This document shows positions 52,275 through 59,769 of a DNA stretch of 64,000 bases, piece after piece. The stretch spans positions 1 through 64,000 of the forward strand of contig CAZDHW010000003.1 in NCBI GenBank assembly GCA_964505415.1, in the 5' to 3' direction. A program made the position numbers and the translations under genes. Source of the DNA: DTDR01 sp964505415. Its GTDB lineage: Bacteria > Hydrothermota > Tepidihabitantia > Tepidihabitantales > DTDR01. Position 1 is the stretch's first letter. Every line of letters starts with the position of its first letter. The notes beneath the pieces were generated by a model, which was not told the origin of the DNA, made no database searches, and was given only the letters and a program-made list of their open reading frames with translations.

Positions 52275-52880
52275 ATGAAAAAATTTTACTCTTTACCACC
52301 TTTACCTTATTATTTTAAAGATTTAGAACCTTATCTTTCCGAAGAACAGCTAAAAATCCATTACGAAAAACATCATCAGGCTTATGTGAATGGTGCTAAT
52401 GCCATTTTAGAAAAACTGGATAAAAGTCGGGATGAAGGAAGTGAGATAGACATTAAGGCATTCCTAAAAGAACTTTCTTTCAATATTGGTGGCCATTTAC
52501 TCCATTCTTTATATTGGTATAACCTTTCACCGGCCAGTAAAACTACCGAAATTCCTGAAGGGATAATCAAAGAAAAAATAGACAAAGAATTTGGCAATTT
52601 TGAAAGGTTTAAAAAAGAATTTATCAAAGCAGCACTAACCGTTGAAGGCTCAGGTTGGGCCTGTTTAACCTATTGTAAACAGACTGACCGACCAATTATT
52701 ATGCAGGTAGAAAAACATAATACCAATGTCTATCCCATGTTTAGGATTCTTCTTGTCTGCGATGTCTTTGAACATGCCTATTATCTTGATTACAAAAACG
52801 ACCGAGCAAAATATTTAGAAAACTTCTTCAAAATTATTAATTGGGAAGCAGTAAATAAGAGACTTTTAGAAATTTTATAA
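52275..52880 (+). CDS. sodA: Iron/manganese superoxide dismutase
   Basis: SOD converts superoxide to peroxide and oxygen. 201 residues with metal ligands His in IHYEKHHQAYV, His in NIGGHLLHSLYW, and Asp/His in VCDVFEHAYYLDY. Helices and sheet order follow the Fe/Mn family; the metal (Fe or Mn) cannot be told. Length is normal. It is paired with the ferritin gene, suggesting protection from occasional oxygen exposure in a B12-RNR organism. Confidence 0.95.
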   Translation: MKKFYSLPPLPYYFKDLEPYLSEEQLKIHYEKHHQAYVNGANAILEKLDKSRDEGSEIDIKAFLKELSFNIGGHLLHSLYWYNLSPASKTTEIPEGIIKEKIDKEFGNFERFKKEFIKAALTVEGSGWACLTYCKQTDRPIIMQVEKHNTNVYPMFRILLVCDVFEHAYYLDYKNDRAKYLENFFKIINWEAVNKRLLEIL

Positions 52881-52952
52881 ATTTTTCCTTTTTAATTTAT
52901 CGCTTTGCGATTAAAAACCTACTTCTTACCTATCAAAATGGCAGAAAGAATA

Positions 52953-53900
52953 ATGAAAAATTTTCCTTTTTTAATATCTTTTTTAATTTTCACCTATGGA
53001 TTTTCTGACACTATTCCTAAGGAGAAAAATTATCGGACTTATTTTATTGTTAGCGAAGTTGCTCAAGGGATAACGGTTTATTCTTGGTTATTACCTTTCG
53101 GATTGGGATTAAAAGGTAAAGGAGCAGTTGCCTTAGGGTTATGGGCGCCCGCAATTTTTTTTATAGGCAGTTATTCAACAAAATATGTAAAAAGCGAAGG
53201 AACTCCTTTACAATGTTTTTTTGGTGGAATAGGCGGGATGGCGAGGGGTTTTTTCCTTTATCCCAAAGACGGTAATCCTAATACTATTCCTCTCTTTTTA
53301 AGTTTAGGCGAAAATATTGGTGGGTATTTTTTAAGTGAGAAAATGAAATTTGGTTTAGCAGCTCCTTGGCGTTTTTTTAATTTTAATCTTTTAGGATATT
53401 CCCACGCGGCAATGTTTAATATTTTAACCCAAAAAAGATGGGAGGATTTCCGTTATGTTTATCCTTTATTATCAGTAATTGAAGGTTATGGCGGTAGTAT
53501 TTTTTTACATAAAGAAAATGATGTCACTTTTGGCGATGCCTTTACCGAACTGGAATATATGAGATTGGGAATTACCACACCTTTAAGTTTTTTAAAGGGA
53601 ATTCAATTGTTAAAAGAAAAATCAATAAGTGAAAAAATTTATGCTTTCTCTTCTTTTACTGGAAGTTTGTTAGGTATTTATTTTGGCCATCAATTAAGTA
53701 AAAAAAGAGACTTAACTTTTGGGCAGGCTCTTCTTATAAATTTTGCTCCTCGAATTATTGAAGGAATGATATTAGGGACTACGATTTTAGTGGCAAAAGA
53801 TTTTACTAAAAAAGAATGGGGAATAACTTTACTCCTCATAAGTATTTCCGATCCAATTGGAACTTTTCTTTTTGATAAATTTTTTACTTCTGGCTTATAA
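52953..53900 (+). CDS. Exported or membrane protein of unknown function
   Basis: ATG at 52953 is chosen because it opens MKNFPFLISFLIFTYGFSDT, a signal peptide; earlier TTG (52905) and ATG (52938) starts add a non-signal tail. 315 residues, with glycine-rich hydrophobic segments (FFGGIGGMARGFFLYP) and SLGENIGGYFL. Could be a membrane protein or a beta-barrel; the family is not recognised. No clear promoter or SD. The 3' end overlaps the convergent thioredoxin-reductase-like gene by 17 nt. Confidence 0.6.
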   Translation: MKNFPFLISFLIFTYGFSDTIPKEKNYRTYFIVSEVAQGITVYSWLLPFGLGLKGKGAVALGLWAPAIFFIGSYSTKYVKSEGTPLQCFFGGIGGMARGFFLYPKDGNPNTIPLFLSLGENIGGYFLSEKMKFGLAAPWRFFNFNLLGYSHAAMFNILTQKRWEDFRYVYPLLSVIEGYGGSIFLHKENDVTFGDAFTELEYMRLGITTPLSFLKGIQLLKEKSISEKIYAFSSFTGSLLGIYFGHQLSKKRDLTFGQALLINFAPRIIEGMILGTTILVAKDFTKKEWGITLLLISISDPIGTFLFDKFFTSGL

Positions 53901-54843
53901 GATATTTAAAACCTTTTAAACTTGCCTTTGCCCCTTCCCCACAAGCAATAATTATCTGTTTATCTTCAATAGCGGTACAATCACCACAGGCAAAAATCCC
54001 AGGGATATTTGTCTCACAATTACAGTTAATGATTATTTCTCCTTTTTCGTTTAAATTTAAAAATCCTTTTAAAAAATCAGTATTAGGTTTCGTTCCAGCT
54101 TCAATAAACACTCCGCTAACTTTTATTTCGTATTCATTGTTATTTAATAGATCATAAACTAAAATTCCTTCAACCTTTTCTTTTCCCAAAATACTTTTTG
54201 GTAAATGTTTTAACAGAATAATAACGTTATTAAACTTTTTTAATCTTTCCACTAAAATCGGCTCAGCTTTTATTTCACTTTTTACAAGAAGATAAACTCT
54301 TTGACAAACTTTTGCTAATTCAATAGCACTAGTTATTGCGCTGTTGGCACCGCCAATCACTGCCGTATCTTTATTTTTAAATAAAGGAGCATCGCAAGTA
54401 GCACAATAACTAACTCCTTTTCCTAAGAGCTCCTTTTCATTTTTAATATTTAAAGGCTTTGGACTCCGGCCGGTAGCAATAATTACTACTCTGCTTTTAT
54501 ATTCTTTATCATCAGTCGTTTTTACATAAAAAATATTTTGCTCTTTTCTAATTCCGTTTACTTCCGTCCCTAAACCTAAGGCAATGGGAAAATAACTCAA
54601 GTGGTTGGTGAATTTTTCAATCAGTTCTTTAGCGGTAATAGATTTAAAGCCTGGATAATTTTCAATTTCACTGGTCCATAAAACTTGCCCCCCTAAATCT
54701 TTGGTTAAAAGTAAAATTTCTAAATTTTTTCTCGCCGCATAAATAGCAGCAGTAATTCCCGCAGGTCCACCGCCGACAATAATAAAATCATATAAAATAT
54801 TTATATTCGGTTGTTTAAAATTGAAATTTAATAAAGAAAACAT
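53884..54843 (-). CDS. Thioredoxin-reductase-like flavoprotein, possibly ferredoxin-dependent
   Basis: 319 residues with the FAD motif DFIIVGGGPAGITAAIYAA, the redox pair SYCATCDA (CxxC) and IFACGDCT, the layout of low-molecular-weight thioredoxin reductase. A 16-residue N-terminal tail precedes the FAD site. The second nucleotide site is altered: GGANSA is present, but the HRRxxxR motif that binds the NADPH phosphate is replaced by VKSEIKAE. NADH or ferredoxin use is thus possible, and a ferredoxin gene is two genes upstream in the same unit. ATG directly follows the Fhs stop. Confidence 0.85.
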   Translation of the reverse strand: MFSLLNFNFKQPNINILYDFIIVGGGPAGITAAIYAARKNLEILLLTKDLGGQVLWTSEIENYPGFKSITAKELIEKFTNHLSYFPIALGLGTEVNGIRKEQNIFYVKTTDDKEYKSRVVIIATGRSPKPLNIKNEKELLGKGVSYCATCDAPLFKNKDTAVIGGANSAITSAIELAKVCQRVYLLVKSEIKAEPILVERLKKFNNVIILLKHLPKSILGKEKVEGILVYDLLNNNEYEIKVSGVFIEAGTKPNTDFLKGFLNLNEKGEIIINCNCETNIPGIFACGDCTAIEDKQIIIACGEGAKASLKGFKYLISQK

Positions 54844-56490
54844 TTATTTAAGACCAATGATATAATCATTTTCGTCTAAATCAATATTTAAAGCGTTAGG
54901 ATTTTTGGGCAAACCAGGCATCAAAGATATTTCCCCAGCAATCGGAACAAGGAAGCCGGCGCCAGCATTAATATTAATTTGATTAATAGTAATATCAAAG
55001 TTAATTGGGGAACCTAAAAGAGTGGGATTATCCGAAAGGGAATATTGAGTTTTGGCGATGCAGATGGGTAAATTATTAAAGCCTAAGCTATTTATTCTTT
55101 CAATATCCCTTTTCGCTCGGGAAGTAAAAATAACCTGTTTTGCTCCATAGATTTCCGTAGCTACTTTTTTTATTTTTTCTTCTACCGGATCATTAAAATT
55201 ATAAGTATAATTAAGATTTTCTTTCTTCTCGGTAATTTTTATCAATGTTTCAGCGAGCTCAACGGCTCCTTCGCCACCTTTTTCAAATACATCAATTACG
55301 CAGAAAGGAACCTGTTGAAATTCACAATAACCACGAATAACCTTTATCTCTTCCTTTTTGTCGTTACTAAATTTATTTAAAACGACAACAAAGGGAATTC
55401 CGAATTTTCTTAATATTTCAATGTGACGTCCAAGATTACTTAGACCCTTTCTTAATGCTCGGATGTCTTCACCTAAACCGTGGTGTTTTAATGCTCGAAG
55501 AGTACAGACTAGTACCGCTCCATCCACAGATAAATCACCAACCCGGGAGACGATGTTTACAAATTTTTCTGCACCCAAATCGGCGCCGAAACCGGATTCC
55601 ACAATTAAATAATCACAAATTTTTAAACCGATTTTCATTGAGATAATACTGCAGGTACCGGTAGCAATATTAGCAAAAGGTCCAGTATGGATAAAAGCTG
55701 GTGTGTGCTCAATTGTTTGAACAATATTTGGCTTTAAAGCGTCTCTTAATAACACCGCCATTGGCCCAGCTGCTCCCAACTCACCAGCGGTAAAAGGTTT
55801 TCCATCTTTTCGAAAAGCAACTAAAATATTCGCTAATCTTTTTTTGAGGTCTTTTAAAGAAGTTGCTAAAGATAAAATAGCCATTACTTCGGAAGCAGCG
55901 GTGATAATGAAACCATCTTCTCTAGCGGGCCCGTTAGCCTTACCTCCAAGACCGATAACAATTGTCCTTAATGTTCGGTCATTCATGTCTATTGCTCTTT
56001 TAAAAAGGATATCTCTTTCGTCAATAATCGGCTCATTACCGAAATGGATGTGGTTGTCTAAAAGAGTGGCTAAAAGATTATGAGCACTTGTTACTGCGTG
56101 AATATCGCCAGTAAAATGTAAATTAATATCTTCCATCGGCAAAACTTGGCTATAACCACCGCCGGTAGCTCCGCCTTTAATTCCAAAAACCGGGCCTAAG
56201 GAAGGTTCTCTTAAGGCAACAATTGATTTTTTACCAATTCGCCAAAAAGCCATAGAAAGACCAATAGCCGTTGTCGTTTTTCCTTCTCCGTAAGGTGTGG
56301 GGTTAATAGCGGTAATTAAAATTAATTTACCATTAGGATTATTCTTAATTTTTTCATAAAATTTTAAAGATATCTTGGCTTTAAAATTGCCAGAGGGTAA
56401 AAGAAATTCATTAGAAATTCCAATTTTTTCAGCAATCTCGTAAATAGGATAAAGAGGAACAGACCGGGCAATCTCTAAATCCGAAATCAC
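54844..56490 (-). CDS. fhs: Formate-tetrahydrofolate ligase
   Basis: Fhs joins formate to tetrahydrofolate using ATP, feeding one-carbon metabolism. 548 residues with the P-loop-like TPYGEGKTTTAIGL, LREPSLGPVFGIKGGATGGGYSQVLPMEDINLHFTGD-type region, PGLPKNPNAL and the DGIND-like HGLGED. Full family signature and normal length. It lies between the ferredoxin (3 nt upstream) and the thioredoxin-reductase-like gene. No other Wood-Ljungdahl gene is in the window. Confidence 0.95.
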   Translation of the reverse strand: MISDLEIARSVPLYPIYEIAEKIGISNEFLLPSGNFKAKISLKFYEKIKNNPNGKLILITAINPTPYGEGKTTTAIGLSMAFWRIGKKSIVALREPSLGPVFGIKGGATGGGYSQVLPMEDINLHFTGDIHAVTSAHNLLATLLDNHIHFGNEPIIDERDILFKRAIDMNDRTLRTIVIGLGGKANGPAREDGFIITAASEVMAILSLATSLKDLKKRLANILVAFRKDGKPFTAGELGAAGPMAVLLRDALKPNIVQTIEHTPAFIHTGPFANIATGTCSIISMKIGLKICDYLIVESGFGADLGAEKFVNIVSRVGDLSVDGAVLVCTLRALKHHGLGEDIRALRKGLSNLGRHIEILRKFGIPFVVVLNKFSNDKKEEIKVIRGYCEFQQVPFCVIDVFEKGGEGAVELAETLIKITEKKENLNYTYNFNDPVEEKIKKVATEIYGAKQVIFTSRAKRDIERINSLGFNNLPICIAKTQYSLSDNPTLLGSPINFDITINQININAGAGFLVPIAGEISLMPGLPKNPNALNIDLDENDYIIGLK

Positions 56491-56493
56491 TTT

Positions 56494-56685
56494 TTATTCC
56501 TCTTCAATAATTATCGCACTCACTGGACAATCTTCGGCTGCCTGCCGGACACAATCTTCGGCTGCTTCGGGAACAATTTCTACCTTTGTTCCCGCAGTAT
56601 CACCCTGCATTTCAAATATATCAGGACAAGTATTAACACAAAGTTCACAACCGGTGCATAGCTCTTTATCGATTCTTACTTTCAT
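56494..56685 (-). CDS. Single-cluster [4Fe-4S] ferredoxin
   Basis: 63 residues; cluster cysteines in CTGCELC plus the distal CP (C10, C13, C16, C53), with an extra pair (C20 and C45) positioned to form a disulfide, as in hyperthermophile ferredoxins. It probably carries electrons in the cytoplasm. AAGGAGG precedes ATG. It is first in the unit with fhs and the thioredoxin-reductase-like gene. Confidence 0.9.
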   Translation of the reverse strand: MKVRIDKELCTGCELCVNTCPDIFEMQGDTAGTKVEIVPEAAEDCVRQAAEDCPVSAIIIEEE

Positions 56686-56718
56686 TTTTCCTCCTTTTTT
56701 AATTTAATTAGAAAAAAA

Positions 56719-56747
56719 ATTATAAGTTAAACCTTGAAAAAAATCAA
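56719..56747 (-). promoter_or_regulatory. Promoter of ferredoxin-fhs-thioredoxin-reductase-like unit
   Basis: Minus strand: TTGATT (56742-56747), 17 nt, TATAAT (56719-56724). Leader of about 27 nt with SD. Overlaps the opposite HAD promoter. Confidence 0.6.
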
Positions 56748-56760
56748 TATTTTTTATAAA
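56734..56760 (+). promoter_or_regulatory. Promoter of the HAD-ApbE-AmrS unit (leaderless start)
   Basis: TTGAAA (56734-56739), 15 nt, TATAAA (56755-56760), 7 nt, GTG 56768. Confidence 0.5.
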
Positions 56761-56767
56761 ATTTCTT

Positions 56768-57574
56768 GTGAAGAGGATTGAGAAAAAAAAGATAAGAAAA
56801 AAGCTTCTTTTTGCCTCTGATTTTGACCAAACTCTTTCTTATGATGATACCGGTATTCTTATTTCTTTGGAATTAGGAATTCCGCCGGAAAAGTTTTTGA
56901 ATAAGGTAAAAGAGATTAGGGAAAGAAATATTACTCAATTAGGTGGCGAACTTGCCTATCTTTTGGCCTATGACCCCGAATATAAAAATAAAGTCTCCAA
57001 GTCTTTGCTTTTAAAAATTGGCGAAAAAGTAAGGTTAAAGGCTAATGTGGATCTTTTGTTTAAGGTATTACAAGAAGGAATAAATGGTTGTGAATTTGTT
57101 TGTTATGTAATTTCTGCCTGTCCTGATCTAGTAATTAAAAGAAGTTTGAGTAAAATTTTATCCGAAGAAAATATTTTTGGCACGGAATTTAAATATGATG
57201 AAGAGGGAAAGATTGTTGATATTTTGAAAACGGCCGCTGGTCACGGAAAAGCCAGTATCATTGATTATTTGGTAGAAAAGGAGCATATCCCCAGGGAAAA
57301 TGTTATCTATATTGGTGATGGTTCTTCGGATATTCATGTAATGCTTCATGTGAATATTTATGGCGGTTTTACCATTGCCGTTTCCCCTTCGCCTTATTTG
57401 GGTCATATTTCTAAAAGAACTGTGCTGTCGGAAAATGCCTTAGCCGTTTTGTGTCCAATTTTGGAAGATTTGTTTAATTATACCGAAGAGGAGATAAAGG
57501 ATTTTTATGCCCAATTAGGTCATCCAATTTATGAATGGAACCGAGCAAAATTAGAATGGCTTACTATCGCTTAA
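56768..57574 (+). CDS. HAD-superfamily phosphatase
   Basis: 268 residues with HAD motifs: FASDFDQTL (nucleophile Asp), a YVISACP threonine/serine-type motif II, conserved lysine region, and IGDGSSDIHVM (motif IV). Layout resembles phosphoserine phosphatase-like or polar-substrate members; the substrate is not known. GTG start without SD, 7 nt after TATAAA. ApbE overlaps its 3' end by 19 nt. Confidence 0.78.
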   Translation: MKRIEKKKIRKKLLFASDFDQTLSYDDTGILISLELGIPPEKFLNKVKEIRERNITQLGGELAYLLAYDPEYKNKVSKSLLLKIGEKVRLKANVDLLFKVLQEGINGCEFVCYVISACPDLVIKRSLSKILSEENIFGTEFKYDEEGKIVDILKTAAGHGKASIIDYLVEKEHIPRENVIYIGDGSSDIHVMLHVNIYGGFTIAVSPSPYLGHISKRTVLSENALAVLCPILEDLFNYTEEEIKDFYAQLGHPIYEWNRAKLEWLTIA

Positions 57575-58461
57575 TATTTTTTTCTTTGATTTTTTTCTTT
57601 TGTCAAAGAGAAATTCCTACGGAGAAAACAATAATTGCTTTTGGTAGTTATTTTAAAATAAAGATCTTTACCGAAAATAAAGAGCAAGGTAAAATTTATC
57701 TTGATTCCGTTTTTAATTTAATTAGGTATTACGATTCTTTGTTTTCTTATTTTAATGAAAATAGTGAGCTTAGTCTTATTAATAAGAAGAAGGTTGGCCA
57801 AATTTCTTCGGAATTGAAGGAGGTTATTCTTTTCGCCTCAGAAATAAATAGGAAAACTTACGGTTATTTTGATATCACCATTGCCCCTTTAATGGAACTT
57901 TGGGGATTTTATGATAAGAATTATCAAAGACCAAAGGAAATAGAAATTGCCAAGATGAAGAAGTTTGTCGGCAATAATGCTTATTTTTTGAAAAAGGATT
58001 CGCTTTTTTTAAAGGAGTTGTCAAAAATTGATTTGGGCGGTATTGCTTGTGGTTATATTTTGGATAAGTTGGTTTCTTATTTAAAAAGCCGAGGTATTAA
58101 GAAGGGAATAATTGATGCTGGTGGTGATATTATTGTTTTTGGTAATTTGAAAGCCAAGATTGGTATTAAGGACCCTAATAAAGAAGCAATAAAGAAAATA
58201 ATTGAGTTGAAAGATAATGCTTGTTCGACCTCCGGTGATTATTATAATTATTTCCAAATTGGTGATACTATTTATTCTCATATTATCAATCCTTTGACTG
58301 GTTATCCGGAAAAGACAATTAATAAACACCGACAGGTAACAGTGATTGGAAAAAAGGCGGTTATTTGTGATGCTCTTTCTACGGCTTTGCTTATTATTCC
58401 CGATTCTTTAAAAGATAAAGTTTTAGAAAATTTTAAAGATTATCAGGTGATTTTTTATTAG
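57556..58461 (+). CDS. apbE: FAD:protein FMN transferase (ApbE)
   Basis: ApbE flavinylates threonine residues of exported or membrane redox proteins. Start ATG 57556 gives MAYYRLIFFSLIFFFC, a lipoprotein-type signal; ATG 57535 would add seven residues. 301 residues: FGSYFKIKIF, YGYFDITIAPLMELWGF, IDLGGIACGYILDKL, DAGGDIIVFG and HIINPLTGYP, the substrate and Mg-binding motifs. Complete. An obvious flavinylation target (Rnf/Nqr, Fmn-binding) is not in the window. AmrS begins at the base after its stop. Confidence 0.92.
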   Translation: MAYYRLIFFSLIFFFCQREIPTEKTIIAFGSYFKIKIFTENKEQGKIYLDSVFNLIRYYDSLFSYFNENSELSLINKKKVGQISSELKEVILFASEINRKTYGYFDITIAPLMELWGFYDKNYQRPKEIEIAKMKKFVGNNAYFLKKDSLFLKELSKIDLGGIACGYILDKLVSYLKSRGIKKGIIDAGGDIIVFGNLKAKIGIKDPNKEAIKKIIELKDNACSTSGDYYNYFQIGDTIYSHIINPLTGYPEKTINKHRQVTVIGKKAVICDALSTALLIIPDSLKDKVLENFKDYQVIFY

Positions 58462-59448
58462 ATGGTTGAGGCCCGTTATTATCAAAGATTAGGAGAAAAT
58501 AAGGTGAAATGTGAGTTGTGTCCCAATTATTGTGTTATTGGTGAAAATAAATACGGTCGTTGTTTGGGAAGAAAGAATATTGGCGGCCAACTTTTTGCTA
58601 TTAATTATGGTGAGGTTGTTTCTTATGCTATTGATCCCATGGAAAAAAAACCTCTCTACCATTTTTATCCCGGAAGGGAAATTTTTTCAGTGGCTACCTA
58701 TGGTTGTAATCTTTTGTGTCCCTTTTGTCAGAATTGGGAGATTTCTCAAAATCGGGTTTCTGCTATTCATTTAGAGCCCGAAGAATTGATAAATATTGTT
58801 TTAAAAAAAGGATGCCAATTTATTGCCTATACTTATACTGAGCCCCTTATCTGGTTTGAATATCTTTTGGATGTGATGAAAAAAGCAAAAGAGAAGAATA
58901 TCAAAAATGTTTTGGTTACTAACGGGATGATTAACGAAGAGCCCTTAAAAGAACTTTTGCCCTATGTTTCGGCGATGAATATTGACCTGAAATCAATAAA
59001 AGAAGAATTTTATAAAGATTTTATTAAAGGTTCTTTAAAGACCGTATTAAGAACAATTGAGATTAGTAAAGATTTTTGCCATATTGAAATAACCAATTTG
59101 TTAATCCCAAAAAAGAATGATAGTGAAGAGGAGATAAAGGAATTGGTTGACTTTCTTTTTCGCTTAAAAAGAAGTATTCCCCTTCATTTTTCTCGTTATT
59201 TTCCCCATTATAAACTTTCTTTGCCCGCCACGCCAGTGGAAACCTTGCTTAAAGCTTACGAGATTGGTAGGGAAAAACTTTATTATGTCTATTTAGGTAA
59301 TGTTTTTGGTCTTTTGGGTTTCCAAGATACCTTTTGTCCCGATTGTAATAATTTGTTAATTAAAAGAGATTATTATCATGTTAAAATTATTGGTTTGGAT
59401 GGTAAAAATTGTAATAAATGTAAAAGGGAAATTGAGATAATTTTATAA
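58462..59448 (+). CDS. amrS: AmmeMemoRadiSam-system radical SAM protein (AmrS-like)
   Basis: 328 residues: an N-terminal zinc-ribbon-like CELCPNYCVIGENKYGRC, then the radical SAM cluster GCNLLCPFCQNW, TYTEPLIWFEY, TNGMINEEP, NIDLKSIKEEFYKDF, and a C-terminal CPDCNNLL...CNKCKR zinc pair, all hallmarks of this family, related to pyruvate-formate-lyase activases. Its usual partners AMMECR1 and Memo are not adjacent. Substrate unknown. It starts at the base after apbE's stop, and DUF4321 follows with its own SD. Confidence 0.85.
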   Translation: MVEARYYQRLGENKVKCELCPNYCVIGENKYGRCLGRKNIGGQLFAINYGEVVSYAIDPMEKKPLYHFYPGREIFSVATYGCNLLCPFCQNWEISQNRVSAIHLEPEELINIVLKKGCQFIAYTYTEPLIWFEYLLDVMKKAKEKNIKNVLVTNGMINEEPLKELLPYVSAMNIDLKSIKEEFYKDFIKGSLKTVLRTIEISKDFCHIEITNLLIPKKNDSEEEIKELVDFLFRLKRSIPLHFSRYFPHYKLSLPATPVETLLKAYEIGREKLYYVYLGNVFGLLGFQDTFCPDCNNLLIKRDYYHVKIIGLDGKNCNKCKREIEIIL

Positions 59449-59458
59449 AGGAGGTAAG

Positions 59459-59719
59459 ATGCAAAAAAAGACAATTCCTTTTATAATTATTTTACTCTTG
59501 GTTGGCGGCGTTTTAGGTAGTGCCTTTTCTTTGTATCTTTCCGGGCTTTTTCCTGAAGGACAGGTAAAGAAATTCTTTTTTGAAGCGATAAAATTTGGTA
59601 TTCCTCATTTTACCATAAATTTAGGTTTTTTAGAACTGACCTTTGGTTTTTCCTTAGCGATTACTGCCTTTACCGCGCTATTTATTATCTTTCTTACTTA
59701 TTTAATATTAAAATTATGA
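59459..59719 (+). CDS. DUF4321 membrane protein
   Basis: 86 residues, two hydrophobic segments (FIIILLLVGGVLGSAFSLYL and LAITAFTALFIIFLTYLIL) with GIPHFTINLGFLELTFGFS between them, as in DUF4321. Unknown function. AAGGAGG precedes ATG. Last gene of the HAD-ApbE-AmrS unit. Confidence 0.82.
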   Translation: MQKKTIPFIIILLLVGGVLGSAFSLYLSGLFPEGQVKKFFFEAIKFGIPHFTINLGFLELTFGFSLAITAFTALFIIFLTYLILKL

Positions 59720-59736
59720 AAAGGCTTTTAAAATTT

Positions 59737-59764
59737 TTGACTTTTCAAGTTATTTTTTTATACT
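59737..59764 (+). promoter_or_regulatory. Promoter of valS (leaderless start)
   Basis: TTGACT (59737-59742), 16 nt, TATACT (59759-59764), 5 nt, ATG 59770. No SD. Confidence 0.65.
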
Positions 59765-59769
59765 AAAAG

